Below, one piece after another: positions 50,301 to 62,300 of a stretch of 64,000 nt of DNA. The notes under the pieces were generated by a model, which was given only the letters and a program-made list of their open reading frames with translations, ran no database searches and was not told where the DNA came from. Position 1 is the stretch's first letter. Each line of letters starts with the position of its first letter. Origin of the DNA: Nilaparvata lugens (taxonomy: Eukaryota; Arthropoda; Insecta; Hemiptera; Delphacidae); the NCBI RefSeq assembly GCF_014356525.2, contig NC_052511.1, forward strand, positions 12,613,675 to 12,677,674. Reading direction: 5' to 3'. A program made the translations under genes and the position numbers.

Positions 50301-53300
50301 AATGCTCGCTCAGATGTGTATTCAGGCGTGGCTTGCAACTGTGATATAGTTGCCGGTACAAAACACATCGCTGCCTGTCACGCCGAGTTTAGTTACAGTG
50401 CGTACATCCTGTGTGTGAATTTCATACTTAATTGGTCCATCACCTTCATAATGAAAATAAATCCAATAAATAATGCAACTAAATATCCTAATGTTGATTA
50501 ATATGTAATATTTGAACCTAAATCATTATTAACAGCTGTCTACAATCTATTCAAAATTTAACTTTTTGTATAGTTGAGAAGTTGATATTGTGGTAATTAT
50601 TCATATTAAATAAATAAAAATACTAAGAAATTGTCAAAAACCACAGATTTATTGATACTTGGAAAGACCGGTTTTGGTTGTTGCACCATTGTCAATCTCT
50701 GATAAACTTAAACTAAATACAAGAGCAGCAGAATTTATACTAGTAAACGAGTACTGCTATTGGTCAAGGGCATGAACGCCTGCCATTGACCCAGCTAGAC
50801 AGTCTCCTCCCACTTAACGGTGTCACAAAATGACAGCTTAAGCAACAGACTCGCAATGATAACAAAATTTACTTCCAGTACAAAATAAGAACCAAGAAAA
50901 CAAGTAAAAGTTGATAAAACAAATATGTAAAGAGAAAAACTATTGACTAATAAGTTTTTCTCTTTACATGTTGATTTGTTTTATTATCTTTTACCTTTTC
51001 TTTCACTTTATTATCTTTTACTTTTACTTTTATTATATTTTAAAACTATTGACTAAGTTTTCTCTTTACATATTTGTTTTATTATCTTTTGCTTGTCTTC
51101 TTGGTTTTTTTTTTTTACTGGAAGTAAATTTTGTTATCATGGCGAGTCTGTTGTTTAAGCCGCCATTTTGTGGCACCGTTAAGTGGGAGGAGAATGTCTA
51201 GCTGGGCTAATGGCAGGCGTTCATGCCCTTGACCAATAGCAGTACTCGCTTACTAGTATAAATTCTGCTGCTCTGTATTTAGTTTTAGTTTATCAGATTG
51301 ACAATGGTGTAACAACCAAAACCGGTCTTTCTAAGTATCAATAAATCTGTGGTTTTTGACAATTTCTTAGAATTTTTATTTATTTAATATTCAAAATTTA
51401 ATGAACTTAGAACGACTGGAGTACAGTCCCATCAAAATTAGTGTTACTATCGTCCAGTGGTCGTATAGAAAACTTTACAACAATGTTCCCAATTTTACCT
51501 ATACTGACATTTTGACGTAAATCGCACTGTAGGAAGATCAGGTATAAGTTCATCCATTCACTCATCATAAATTAATTATTTTACTGTCAACATCATTACA
51601 AAATAAACTTCTTATCTTCGAAATTAACAATGAATCCTCAACACATTTCATTCTTTCCGCAGGACGGATTATAAGACAGAAGAAATGGAATTGTTCAGGA
51701 AAGATACGAAGAAACGTCTGCAACAAGACCAAGAAGCCAACGCTTGGATGCTGCAAGCTAGACAGTACAGAACAGGAAATAGTTCGCCGTCAGCTAAAGC
51801 CAAGGTAAATACTTTTAAAACACTTCGAATAGTAGCCTATACTTCGCTACAATACCAGGAAGTATGTGTTTGAAGTTTCCAGTAAGGTTTACCAGCTTGA
51901 AAGCTCCTAGAAATGTATAAAATGGAAAGATAGTATCGTAAGTAAAGGGATTTTGAAATTTTACTGATTTAAAAAAAATTACAGTATCCATATTTCGCTT
52001 AATATATAGTAAATAGTCATTGTCTGTGTCATTCTATTTCATGTCTCTTAACTGCTCAATTTTAACTGTACGCGGGTAAATTGGGGAAAAATGTAATACC
52101 TCAAGATTAAGAAAATTTCAAGAGAAATTTGTGCCGCGACTTTTTTCCTGGATCCAGAGAAACAAGATGCTTTAGATTTGTTTTTTTTTCTTGCAATTGA
52201 AGATGATTTGATTTCTGAAAAATGATTGTATAACGCTGGTAATTGCATTTTTTTTCGTAATCATTAGAGAAAAATGTATGTATATCAATTTTGTGTTATT
52301 TCTTCCAATAATTTTTTCAAATATTTCTCTACTCATAAATTCAATTACAATTTAATCAATATTGATTATTGTTTTCAGGAAGCAACTATTGACAGCTACT
52401 TGGAGAACGCCACAAGACTCGGCTGTGAAGAATCGCTCAGGAAAGTTTTGCAACTTATTAGAAATAATGAGGCTTCAGTTGATCATCAGGTGAATAATTA
52501 TAATTTTCCTCATGTATTATAGTCGCAATTTCATGTATTACACATTTTACATTTATTGATTTGAGATACTTGTTGTTTTCTACAATTTCTTGTGCAAGTA
52601 AGTAAGTATGTGAAGTATGAAGTGAGTAAGTAAGTTGCTTAATATTTTGATAAATTATGAATGTAGTTACTAGCTTCTATAAGATTGACGTATATATACA
52701 GGGACCGGCATATTAATCTGACGATTTTGTAGTAATTGTTATGTTTACACCACTACTTTTCAGTAGCCAGTATGTCGTGGTCAAGTGAACATCAAGCTAT
52801 TGTGATTGAAGCTTAGACGGGCTACACACTGGTGTCGCAAGACACGCGTCTTAAGACGCGTGTCGTGTCTTATCAAATTTCATGAGACATGCATGTATTT
52901 TGCATGTCTCTGTCGCTTGTCGCATGTCTTGTGATTTTCGGTTGTTACAAAGAAGTATTACAGACTGAGCATGAGCAGTGACAAAGAGTGCTCAGTGCTG
53001 GCAAGAGACAGTGGCTGGAGCGCATGCGCAGAGTGATGTCTCGCGCGACATGCCTCGGACATGCGATTTGTTGTAGACATCATGTCTACGACACCAGTGT
53101 GTAGCCCGCCTTAAAATAACTGAGTCATTATTTTAAAAATAAGGCGGGCTACACACTGGTGTTGTAGACATGATGTCCGAGGCATGTCGCATATGAAACC
53201 AACCTGTGTTGTAAAATCAGAGCTTACTCACTGCTTGCGACAGATGTTCGAGGCATCGCCTGTGTATCGGATAGGTATCGCACAGAACCGGTAAGCCGGT

Positions 53301-56300
53301 TCCATGCGACACATGTCGCGCGATACATCACTCCGCGCATGCGCTCCAGCCACTGTCTACTACCAGCACTGAGCACTCTTTGTCACTGCTCATGCTCAGT
53401 CTGTAATACAACCGAAAATCACGAGACAAGCGACAGAGACATGCAAAAGACATGCATGTCTCATGAAACTTGATAAGACACGACACGCGTCTCAAGACGC
53501 GTGTCTTGCGACACCAGTGTGTAGCCCGTCTAACACAGCGTTTATATCGCAGACTTTTCAATGATTTAAGTCGACACGTGCCTGTTCCCAGTAGGAATAC
53601 AATCTTGTTGTGAGTGAAGAATTCCAGGAACATGTTGTCCGCTTTAAAAACGAAACCAACAGGACGAAAACGAACCGTGAGAACGCCTCAAAAACGCCTG
53701 AGTAGCTGTTACACGGTCTCTACGATGTTCAGCAGCGAAACATGGTGTTGCGCTGTCCATTTCTGATCGAAGTGTACGACGAATTCTTCATTCCGACCTA
53801 AAATTCCATCTGTATAAGATAATGTTAGTGTAACAACTAATGCAAATTATTGGGCACATTGCAAACTCTGCAAAGCCGCTTGCGAGATCATTCTCAAAAA
53901 CTTTCACCAGGATGCCGTTAATCTTTCAAGTGACGAGGAACATTTTAATTTTTCGGGATTTGTGAATAAACAAAATTACCGTTATTGAGCAGCCAATAAT
54001 CCACAGAACTACAGGAAGTTATTCAACGAGAAATTGAAGCAATTCCACAAGTGATGGTTGAGTGAGCAATGGAAAATTTTAGAATTAGGTTAAGTGAGTG
54101 TGTGAAAAGTAACGGAAATCATTTGGATGACATAATCTACAAATAAAAAACTTTGTTAGTAATCTAAATAATTCACTATAAATTGCAAAACTTGATCTTT
54201 AATTTGATATATGATTTAATTGTACGAAAGACACTTTAGTTATTATACCTCAAAAATCGTCAGGTTTTTTATGCCGGGCTCTGTATAACTCTGTATAACC
54301 TACTATGATAAATTGAGAGAATGGGTTTCTTCCATTTCTTAGCTGCTTTCAAAAGATAGTAGTCGCTGCTCTGATCTCTGATTGTTGAATTTATCAGATA
54401 TGGGCCCGGTTGCACTTGAATCTATTAAATTCTAATGGTGATTAAATGAAGGTTAAATGCCATGAGAACCGTTCAGAAAAGATGAAGACGTATTCAACTA
54501 GCACGTAATCACAGTTGAAATCTAACATAATTTTGTGTAACCGGGCCAATGACTTATTGATTTATTCTTGATCAGTTGGATTTCCCTTTTGAGCTGTTGT
54601 TGAATTATTCAGTCGCCTTTTATTTCGTAAGATGTCGTTTTATAATTTTTCCTTTGCTTTCACTATCTCAGTTTCCCATACTTTGCTGGTTTAGTGATTT
54701 CATCTGGTTTTTCTCCTCAATTATGAGGTGTTTCTTAAAGCTCCTTGTTGTAAATCAATTACAAATTGATAAGAAAAGTAATTAACAATTCTTTTGTAAT
54801 GTTCAGCACCCCAGCTCAAGAGTAACCCCGCTGATGGCAGCATGTATGCACGGTCATGTAGAAATAGCTGAGGAACTTCTGATTCTGGGCGCCAGTCTAG
54901 ATTTGACCATCAACAATAATAAGACTGCCTACCAATTTGCCAAGGAATTTGGCCACGAAGATATACAATTCCTTCTCTTGTTACAACCGTAAGTTGTTTC
55001 TCTTTACTCACTCCTGCAATAACTCTTGTATAACAGTTGTAACACAATTATTAATTAAATAATTGAGGTGGAAGATATAGAATAAATCTTCATTCTCGTT
55101 CAACATCCCTCAACACAATTTATGCTCAAAGAGGAATGTAACTTATACTTTTGTATTGTCATAATATTTTTACAGATGGAAATAAATTGGAAGTTGCATT
55201 TGTTTAAATTCCATCTATAGTGAGGTCCACGTTATAATGGCAGTGAAGAAAGATAGGAGAAAAACGTTGCAAAGTCTCTACATTTTGCAACTGAGTGTAC
55301 ACAGCTGTTACTCATTACATCCCATTAAATTTGATCTAATAATAATATTATAATTTTCTTGATAAAATAATCAATTTAATGCCAAATCTTTAAATATTAA
55401 ATATTTAATAATAATCTTGAATATTTTTTCATAATTTGATTCAAAAATTTGCTTCCATAACTGAGATAAGATTTTATTTTTATACAAGCCTGAAATGGCG
55501 GCTATTTTAAAAAGCTGTGATACACCAATCTGAATCTCAAAACAACAGAAATTAAGCTATTTGGTAGGCATTCTATTCCAATTTCTTTTAAAAATAAGAG
55601 AAAAATAGAAATCCTATTAAAAATAAGTAATTTCAATGGAAATAATTCTGAAATAACCTTTCAATAATATTTATACCGGTACGAGTAGATCTAACCTATT
55701 ATACATGTAGGCTAACTGAAGCATGGATGAAGTATAGGATGGTTAGTTATCTACTTTTAAAATGTCATTTCAGGTATTTTAATTTGTGTTTCTCATACGG
55801 TAATGTCTAAACATTATTTAATTGTTTCAAAAATACATTTTAAATCAATTATACGACTTGTGTACTAAAGTATTTTGATAGAATGAAGGAAAAAAATGGC
55901 GACTGAGAATTCTTTGTCTACTTTTATACAGTCACTGTCAAAAGTAAAAATAAAATATTCTGGAAAACAGACAACATCGCAAAGCTAGAGAGAGATAGCG
56001 CTATCTGTTTTGTTGTATGATAGAAAAGATCAGTATTGTCAATCCTACACTGCCATTATAACGTGGACCTCACAATAGCTGTTTACCCTGTTGTCAATAT
56101 TTGCAGTAATAGAAATCTTCGGGTTGATTTACAGCATTTAATTGGGATTTTCGTTGTATAATAATAATTTAGAATATGTTTGCTTTCACTATCTCAGTTT
56201 CCCATACTTTGCTGGTTTAGTGATTTCATCTGGTTTTTCTCCTCAATTATGAGGTGTTTCTTAAAGCTCCTTGTCGTAAATCAATTACAAATTGATAAGA

Positions 56301-59300
56301 AAAGTAATTAACAATTCTTTTGTAATGTTCAGCACCCCAGCTCAAGAGTAACCCCGCTGATGGCAGCATGTATGCACGGTCATGTAGAAATAGCTGAGGA
56401 ACTTCTGATTCTGGGCGCCAGTCTAGATTTGACCATCAACAATAATAAGACTGCCTACCAATTTGCCAAGGAATTTGGCCACGAAGATATACAATTCCTT
56501 CTCTTGTTACAACCGTAAGTTGTTTCTCTTTACTCACTCCTGCAATAACTCTTGTATAACAATTATTAATTAAATAATTGAGGTGGAAGATATAGAATAA
56601 ATCTTCATTCTCGTTCAACATCCCTCAACACAAGTTATGCTCAAAAAGGAATGTAACTTATACTTTTGTATTGTCATAATATTTTTACAGATGGAAATAA
56701 ATAATTGGAAGTTGCATTTGTTTAAATTCCATCTATAGTGAGGTCCACGTTATAATGGCAGTGAAGAAAGATAGGAGAAAAACGTTGCAAAGTCTCTACA
56801 TTTTGCAACTGAGTGTACACAGCTGTTACTCATTACATCCCATTAAATTTGATCTAATAATAATATTATAATTTTCTTGATAAAATAATCAATTTAATGC
56901 CAAATCTTTAAATATTAAATATTTAATAATAATCTTGAATATTTTTTCATAATTTGATTCAAAAATTTGCTTCCATAACTGAGATAAGATTTTATTTTTA
57001 TACAAGCCTGAAATGGCGGCTATTTTAAAAAGCTGTGATACACCAATCTGAATCTCAAAACAACAGAAATTAAGCTATTTGGTAGGCATTCTATTCCAAT
57101 TTCTTTTAAAAATAAGAGAAAAATAGAAATCCTATTAAAAATAAGTAATTTCAATGGAAATAATTCTGAAATAACCTTTCAATAATATTTATACCGGTAC
57201 GAGTAGATCTAACCTATTATACATGTAGGCTAACTGAAGCATGGATGAAGTATAGGATGGTTAGTTATCTACTTTTAAAATGTCATTTCAGGTATTTTAA
57301 TTTGTGTTTCTCATACGGTAATGTCTAAACATTATTTAATTGTTTCAAAAATACATTTTAAATCAATTATACGACTTGTGTACTAAAGTATTTTGATAGA
57401 ATGAAGGAAAAAAATGGCGACTGAGAATTCTTTGTCTACTTTTATACAGTCACTGTCAAAAGTAAAAATAAAATATTCTGGAAAACAGACAACATCGCAA
57501 AGCTAGAGAGAGATAGCGCTATCTGTTTTGTTGTATGATAGAAAAGATCAGTATTGTCAATCCTACACTGCCATTATAACGTGGACCTCACAATAGCTGT
57601 TTACCCTGTTGTCAATATTTGCAGTAATAGAAATCTTCGGGTTGATTTACAGCATTTAATTGGGATTTTCGTTGTATAATAATAATTTAGAATATGTTTG
57701 CTTTCACTATCTCAGTTTCCCATACTTTGCTGGTTTAGTGATTTCATCTGGTTTTTCTCCTCAATTATGAGGTGTTTCTTAAAGCTCCTTGTCGTAAATC
57801 AATTACAAATTGATAAGAAAAGTAATTAACAATTCTTTTGTAATGTTCAGCACCCCAGCTCAAGAGTAACCCCGCTGATGGCAGCATGTATGCACGGTCA
57901 TGTAGAAATAGCTGAGGAACTTCTGATTCTGGGCGCCAGTCTAGATTTGACCATCAACAATAATAAGACTGCCTACCAATTTGCCAAGGAATTTGGCCAC
58001 GAAGATATACAATTCCTTCTCTTGTTACAACCGTAAGTTGTTTCTCTTTACTCACTCCTGCAATAACTCTTGTATAACAATTATTAATTAAATAATTGAG
58101 GTGGAAGATATAGAATAAATCTTCATTCTCGTTCAACATCCCTCAACACAAGTTATGCTCAAAAAGGAATGTAACTTATACTTTTGTATTGTCATAATAT
58201 TTTTACAGATGGAAATAAATAATTGGAAGTTGCATTTGTTTAAATTCCATCTATAGTGAGGTCCACGTTATAATGGCAGTGAAGAAAGATAGGAGAAAAA
58301 CGTTGCAAAGTCTCTACATTTTGCAACTGAGTGTACACAGCTGTTACTCATTACATCCCATTAAATTTGATCTAATAATAATATTATAATTTTCTTGATA
58401 AAATAATCAATTTAATGCCAAATCTTTAAATATTAATATTTAATAATAATCTTGAATATTTTTTCATAATTTGATTCAAAAATTTGCTTCCATAACTGAG
58501 ATAAGATTTTATTTTTATACAAGCCTGAAATGGCGGCTATTTTAAAAAGCTGTGATACACCAATCTGAATCTCAAAACAACAGAAATTAAGCTATTTGGT
58601 AGGCATTCTATTCCAATTTCTTTTAAAAATAAGAGAAAAATAGAAATCCTATTAAAAATAAGTAATTTCAATGGAAATAATTCTGAAATAACCTTTCAAT
58701 AATATTTATACCGGTACGAGTAGATCTAACCTATTATACATGTAGGCTAACTGAAGCATGGATGAAGTATAGGATGGTTAGTTATCTACTTTTAAAATGT
58801 CATTTCAGGTATTTTAATTTGTGTTTCTCATACGGTAATGTCTAAACATTATTTAATTGTTTCAAAAATACATTTTAAATCAATTATACGACTTGTGTAC
58901 TAAAGTATTTTGATAGAATGAAGGAAAAAAATGGCGACTGAGAATTCTTTGTCTACTTTTATACAGTCACTGTCAAAAGTAAAAATAAAATATTCTGGAA
59001 AACAGACAACATCGCAAAGCTAGAGAGAGATAGCGCTATCTGTTTTGTTGTATGATAGAAAAGATCAGTATTGTCAATCCTACACTGCCATTTATAACGT
59101 GGACCTCACAATAGCTGTTTACCCCTGTTGTCAATATTTGCAGTAATAGAAATCTTCGGGTTGATTTACAGCATTTAATTGGGATTTTCGTTGTATAATA
59201 ATAATTTAGAATATGTTTGCTTTAAATATAGTGCATAATTTCATCTTATATTTGTTATCTTAGTAAGTTTATGTTTATCATTACGTATGCATTCTTATTT

Positions 59301-62300
59301 TGATTAATATTAGTGAAATGTTGTTGACAAATAAATGAATGCTTGAAATGAGTTGATAAGTGCTGGATGTGAATTGTATGTGTCAAGGTGCGGATCCACG
59401 AAACAAGTGGGTCGCGGTGTAGGTTTCGGATTCGATCGATGCCACTAAACAGCTGGCAATGATGGCAACATTTGGAGTCATCGTGCTGATATAGATATAG
59501 AAGGTCGATGGCTAGTGCGACCCACACTGAAAGCTGCATATCAATCTAACCGTGTTGTGTTCATATCCTAAGGCAGGTCTACCTATTTGGTCTTTGGCCT
59601 TTGTCTGTTGTTCGGAGATCAGGTCTACCTATTTGGTCTTTGGCCTTTGTCTGTTGTTCAGAGACTCCCAGTAATAATTCCAGCTTAGTTTATTCCTTTA
59701 TCCCTCTAATCATATTTCTATTCCTTGAACAATACATTTTCTTTATTCTTCGATACTGGTCTGGAATAGTAATACTGGAATACTAAACTGGTCTGGTAAT
59801 ACTATAATTAGACTTTCCTCCACCTACTGTTTAAAGTGCTTACTCTACTTCCTGGAACATAATATTAATGTGTCACTTTTTCGCTCTCGGGACGAAAAAA
59901 CAGAAAAACTCCCTAGGTAGTAAAAGTAACTCTATTTAAATAACATGTGAAGCATCTCTATTTTAAAAACGTACATTTGGAATAAAAATCATTCTTATTC
60001 TTATTACGATCCTAAAACTGGTTTGTTTCTAAATATGCTTTATTTAGGGAATGAAACTTAAAATTCAACATTGAAATGAAACAATAGAAATAGCATTAAA
60101 GTCAAACAATAAAAACTACTCAATAATCAACATTAATATGTTGATATGTGTGTATGTCTGTATGTGTGTTATTTAGTTCCATAATCTCTTCAGTTGTTGT
60201 TGTTTGATGGTTTATATTTCGTTTTTTCCCGTAGATTGAGTCGTCTTTGTTTCCCTGAGCCATCCCTGGCTCAAAAGTCGTCGAAGGACGATGATAAGTA
60301 TTTGCTATTGGAAGCCTATAGCCACTGCTTCAACAGCAACGAAGTCAACCCCGATCTCATTCTAGCCATAATCAACAAAATTCAATCCTCCAATCAACCT
60401 GGTGAGTTCGATTATCCATTGATTGATTGATTCTCAACACATAACAGAATGTATTATTTTTCATGGAATTTCAAATCATATACACTGATTTTTAGTATTT
60501 ATTTATATAGATTGTGATGGGGAGAGAACAGCTAGCTCATCCCAACACTTATGTTTTTCCAAATATTGATATATAGTAACATCTTGAGAAAAAAAATCTG
60601 GTGTGGTACACTCACACAATTTTCCTTGCTCATTGAACTATAAGCCTCATTCTTAAACGAGAGTAATTTAGGGGAATAACATAATGACGATTGACGGCAA
60701 CATATTTGAAACTACGATCAGACTACTGTATATTTGTATATTATAATTGTTTTCAGAGTAGGAATGGAGTTATCGTGTTCACAGACATACACATACACAG
60801 ACCAACACCCAAAAATCATGTTTTTGGACTCGGGGGACCTTGAAACGTATAGAAAACTTGAAATAAGGGTACCTTAATTTTTTTGGGAAAGCAATACTTT
60901 CCTTACCCATGGTAATAGGGCAAGGAAAGTAATAAGTATTGCCACGTCTTGTAAGACAGCGCTTATACTGACGACAATGCTCGTACTAATCTAAGAAAAC
61001 TTTCAAACCACACTAAAGCAGAAAGGTAGTATTTTGAGCTCTGTACTCAGTACTGAAAAACCTAATTTTTGTAGGTGTACAAAAATTACGTCTTTTCTTT
61101 CAACTTTGCACCCGTGCCCCATTTATTTACACTGATATACTTTGTCCATAGTCGATCATCTACATGTGTGTATGTGTTGAGTCAGTAAGTAAGTCAGTAA
61201 CCGAGCAGATTATCACCATTAGTCATAATAGTAGGTTATTCGATCAAAAACCTGATTACATTGGAAGGAAATTTCATAACAAGCTACCTCATAACAGGCT
61301 CTTCAAAAAGAATTTTCATTTCTTAACAGGCTCTTTAAAAAGTATTGTCGATATGACAAATTTCAAAAAATATTTGAAAAAGTATTTAGTTGATAAAGTC
61401 CTGTATAATAGTGTACAAGAGTTCCTCTCAGACTCGAATTAGTTTAGACTGTATAGAATTTTTACCTTTCAATCTGACTTATCTTATATTCCTTTACTGG
61501 AGTCTCCAAGACATGATTGAAATAAAAATTTGGCTAATCACTAATGTATTTTTCCAAGGCTACTTAATAATGAAAACACTGGGATGTTGTCAAAAATATC
61601 ACTTATTTATTGTAAAATAAGAAACATCTTTCGACACCAATGGTGTCATCTTTAGTATGGGGTTCTTCAAATCCCAGCTACTGAATAATTGATTCTTCTA
61701 GAAAACTAGTAATCCAATATACTAATATGTATACAGACAACTTCATTGAGATGCTAATAAGTTTGCCCATGTATTTTTTACATGTTTTAACGATATCACA
61801 CTGTGTATTGTGATTCTTTTGATGTGTACTGAAATTCTGTTTTCAATTGTCAATATAATCTTTTCTCATCTTATACAGTTGTGAAATTTACTTATTTACA
61901 ATTCATTTATTTATTGTGGATGATGCCAACATGAGCTTTTTACTTATGCGTGGGTAATGGAAAGTGCGTTGGTGAAGTTATGAGATGATTAAACTCCATG
62001 CCATCGGTGGTATTCGAACCCACGAACCAGGCGGTGCTAGCAGACCGAAGTTTGTAGACCAATCCGGCCGGCAATATTACAATATAGCCTAGTTTCCATT
62101 CAGGCAATTTGCAATACCACAACAACAGGACGTGCTGTGCTAGCTTGTTGTGTAATTTTTCCAACTATTCACCCATTGTTTCCATTTCTGCATGAAATTG
62201 GGTACAATAACAACCTAGACGCTAACTCAGCACTATAGTGAGGTCCACGTTATAATGGCAGTGGATAAAGATAGAAGAATAGCGATGCCCATTTTCTGCA

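Larger units (their letters stand above)
48528..50439 (+). repeat. Duplicated block, copy 2 (contains exons 6 and 7)
   Basis: Second copy of 38805-40730, starting exactly at the LTR edge and continuing past CTTAATTGGTCCA into unique intron. Confidence 0.95.
52699..54283 (+). mobile_element. Tc1/mariner-like relic with TA duplication, host to two nested MITEs
   Basis: The left end CAGGGACCGGCATATTAATCTGACGATTTT pairs with the right end AAAATCGTCAGG...TATGCCGGGCTCTG, and TA flanks both sides. The plus strand begins a protein '[15 protein letters not shown]' (about 52771), is interrupted by two MITEs, resumes with '[19 protein letters not shown]' and '[10 protein letters not shown]', and later shows '[19 protein letters not shown]'. 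This is the layout of insect mariner-type transposases with an N-terminal DUF4817-like helix-turn-helix. Stops, frameshifts and a missing catalytic core make it dead. Confidence 0.75.
54653..59215 (+). repeat. Tandem triplication, about 1.52 kb x 3
   Basis: Units start at TTTGCTTTCACTATCTCAG at 54653, 56179 and 57697, and the next unit start is cut short at 59216. Units 2 and 3 share changes absent in unit 1 (loss of eight bases after CTTGTATAAC, an added AATA in GAAATAAATAATTGG, GTC for GTT in CTTGTCGTAAATC), so unit 2 or 3 was copied last. Each unit holds one ankyrin exon and one 865-bp MITE. Confidence 0.95.

Noticed and set aside
53328..53633. 101-residue Cys/Arg-rich ORF
   Set aside because: Starts in the flank and runs through the nested MITE; composition follows the palindromic repeats.
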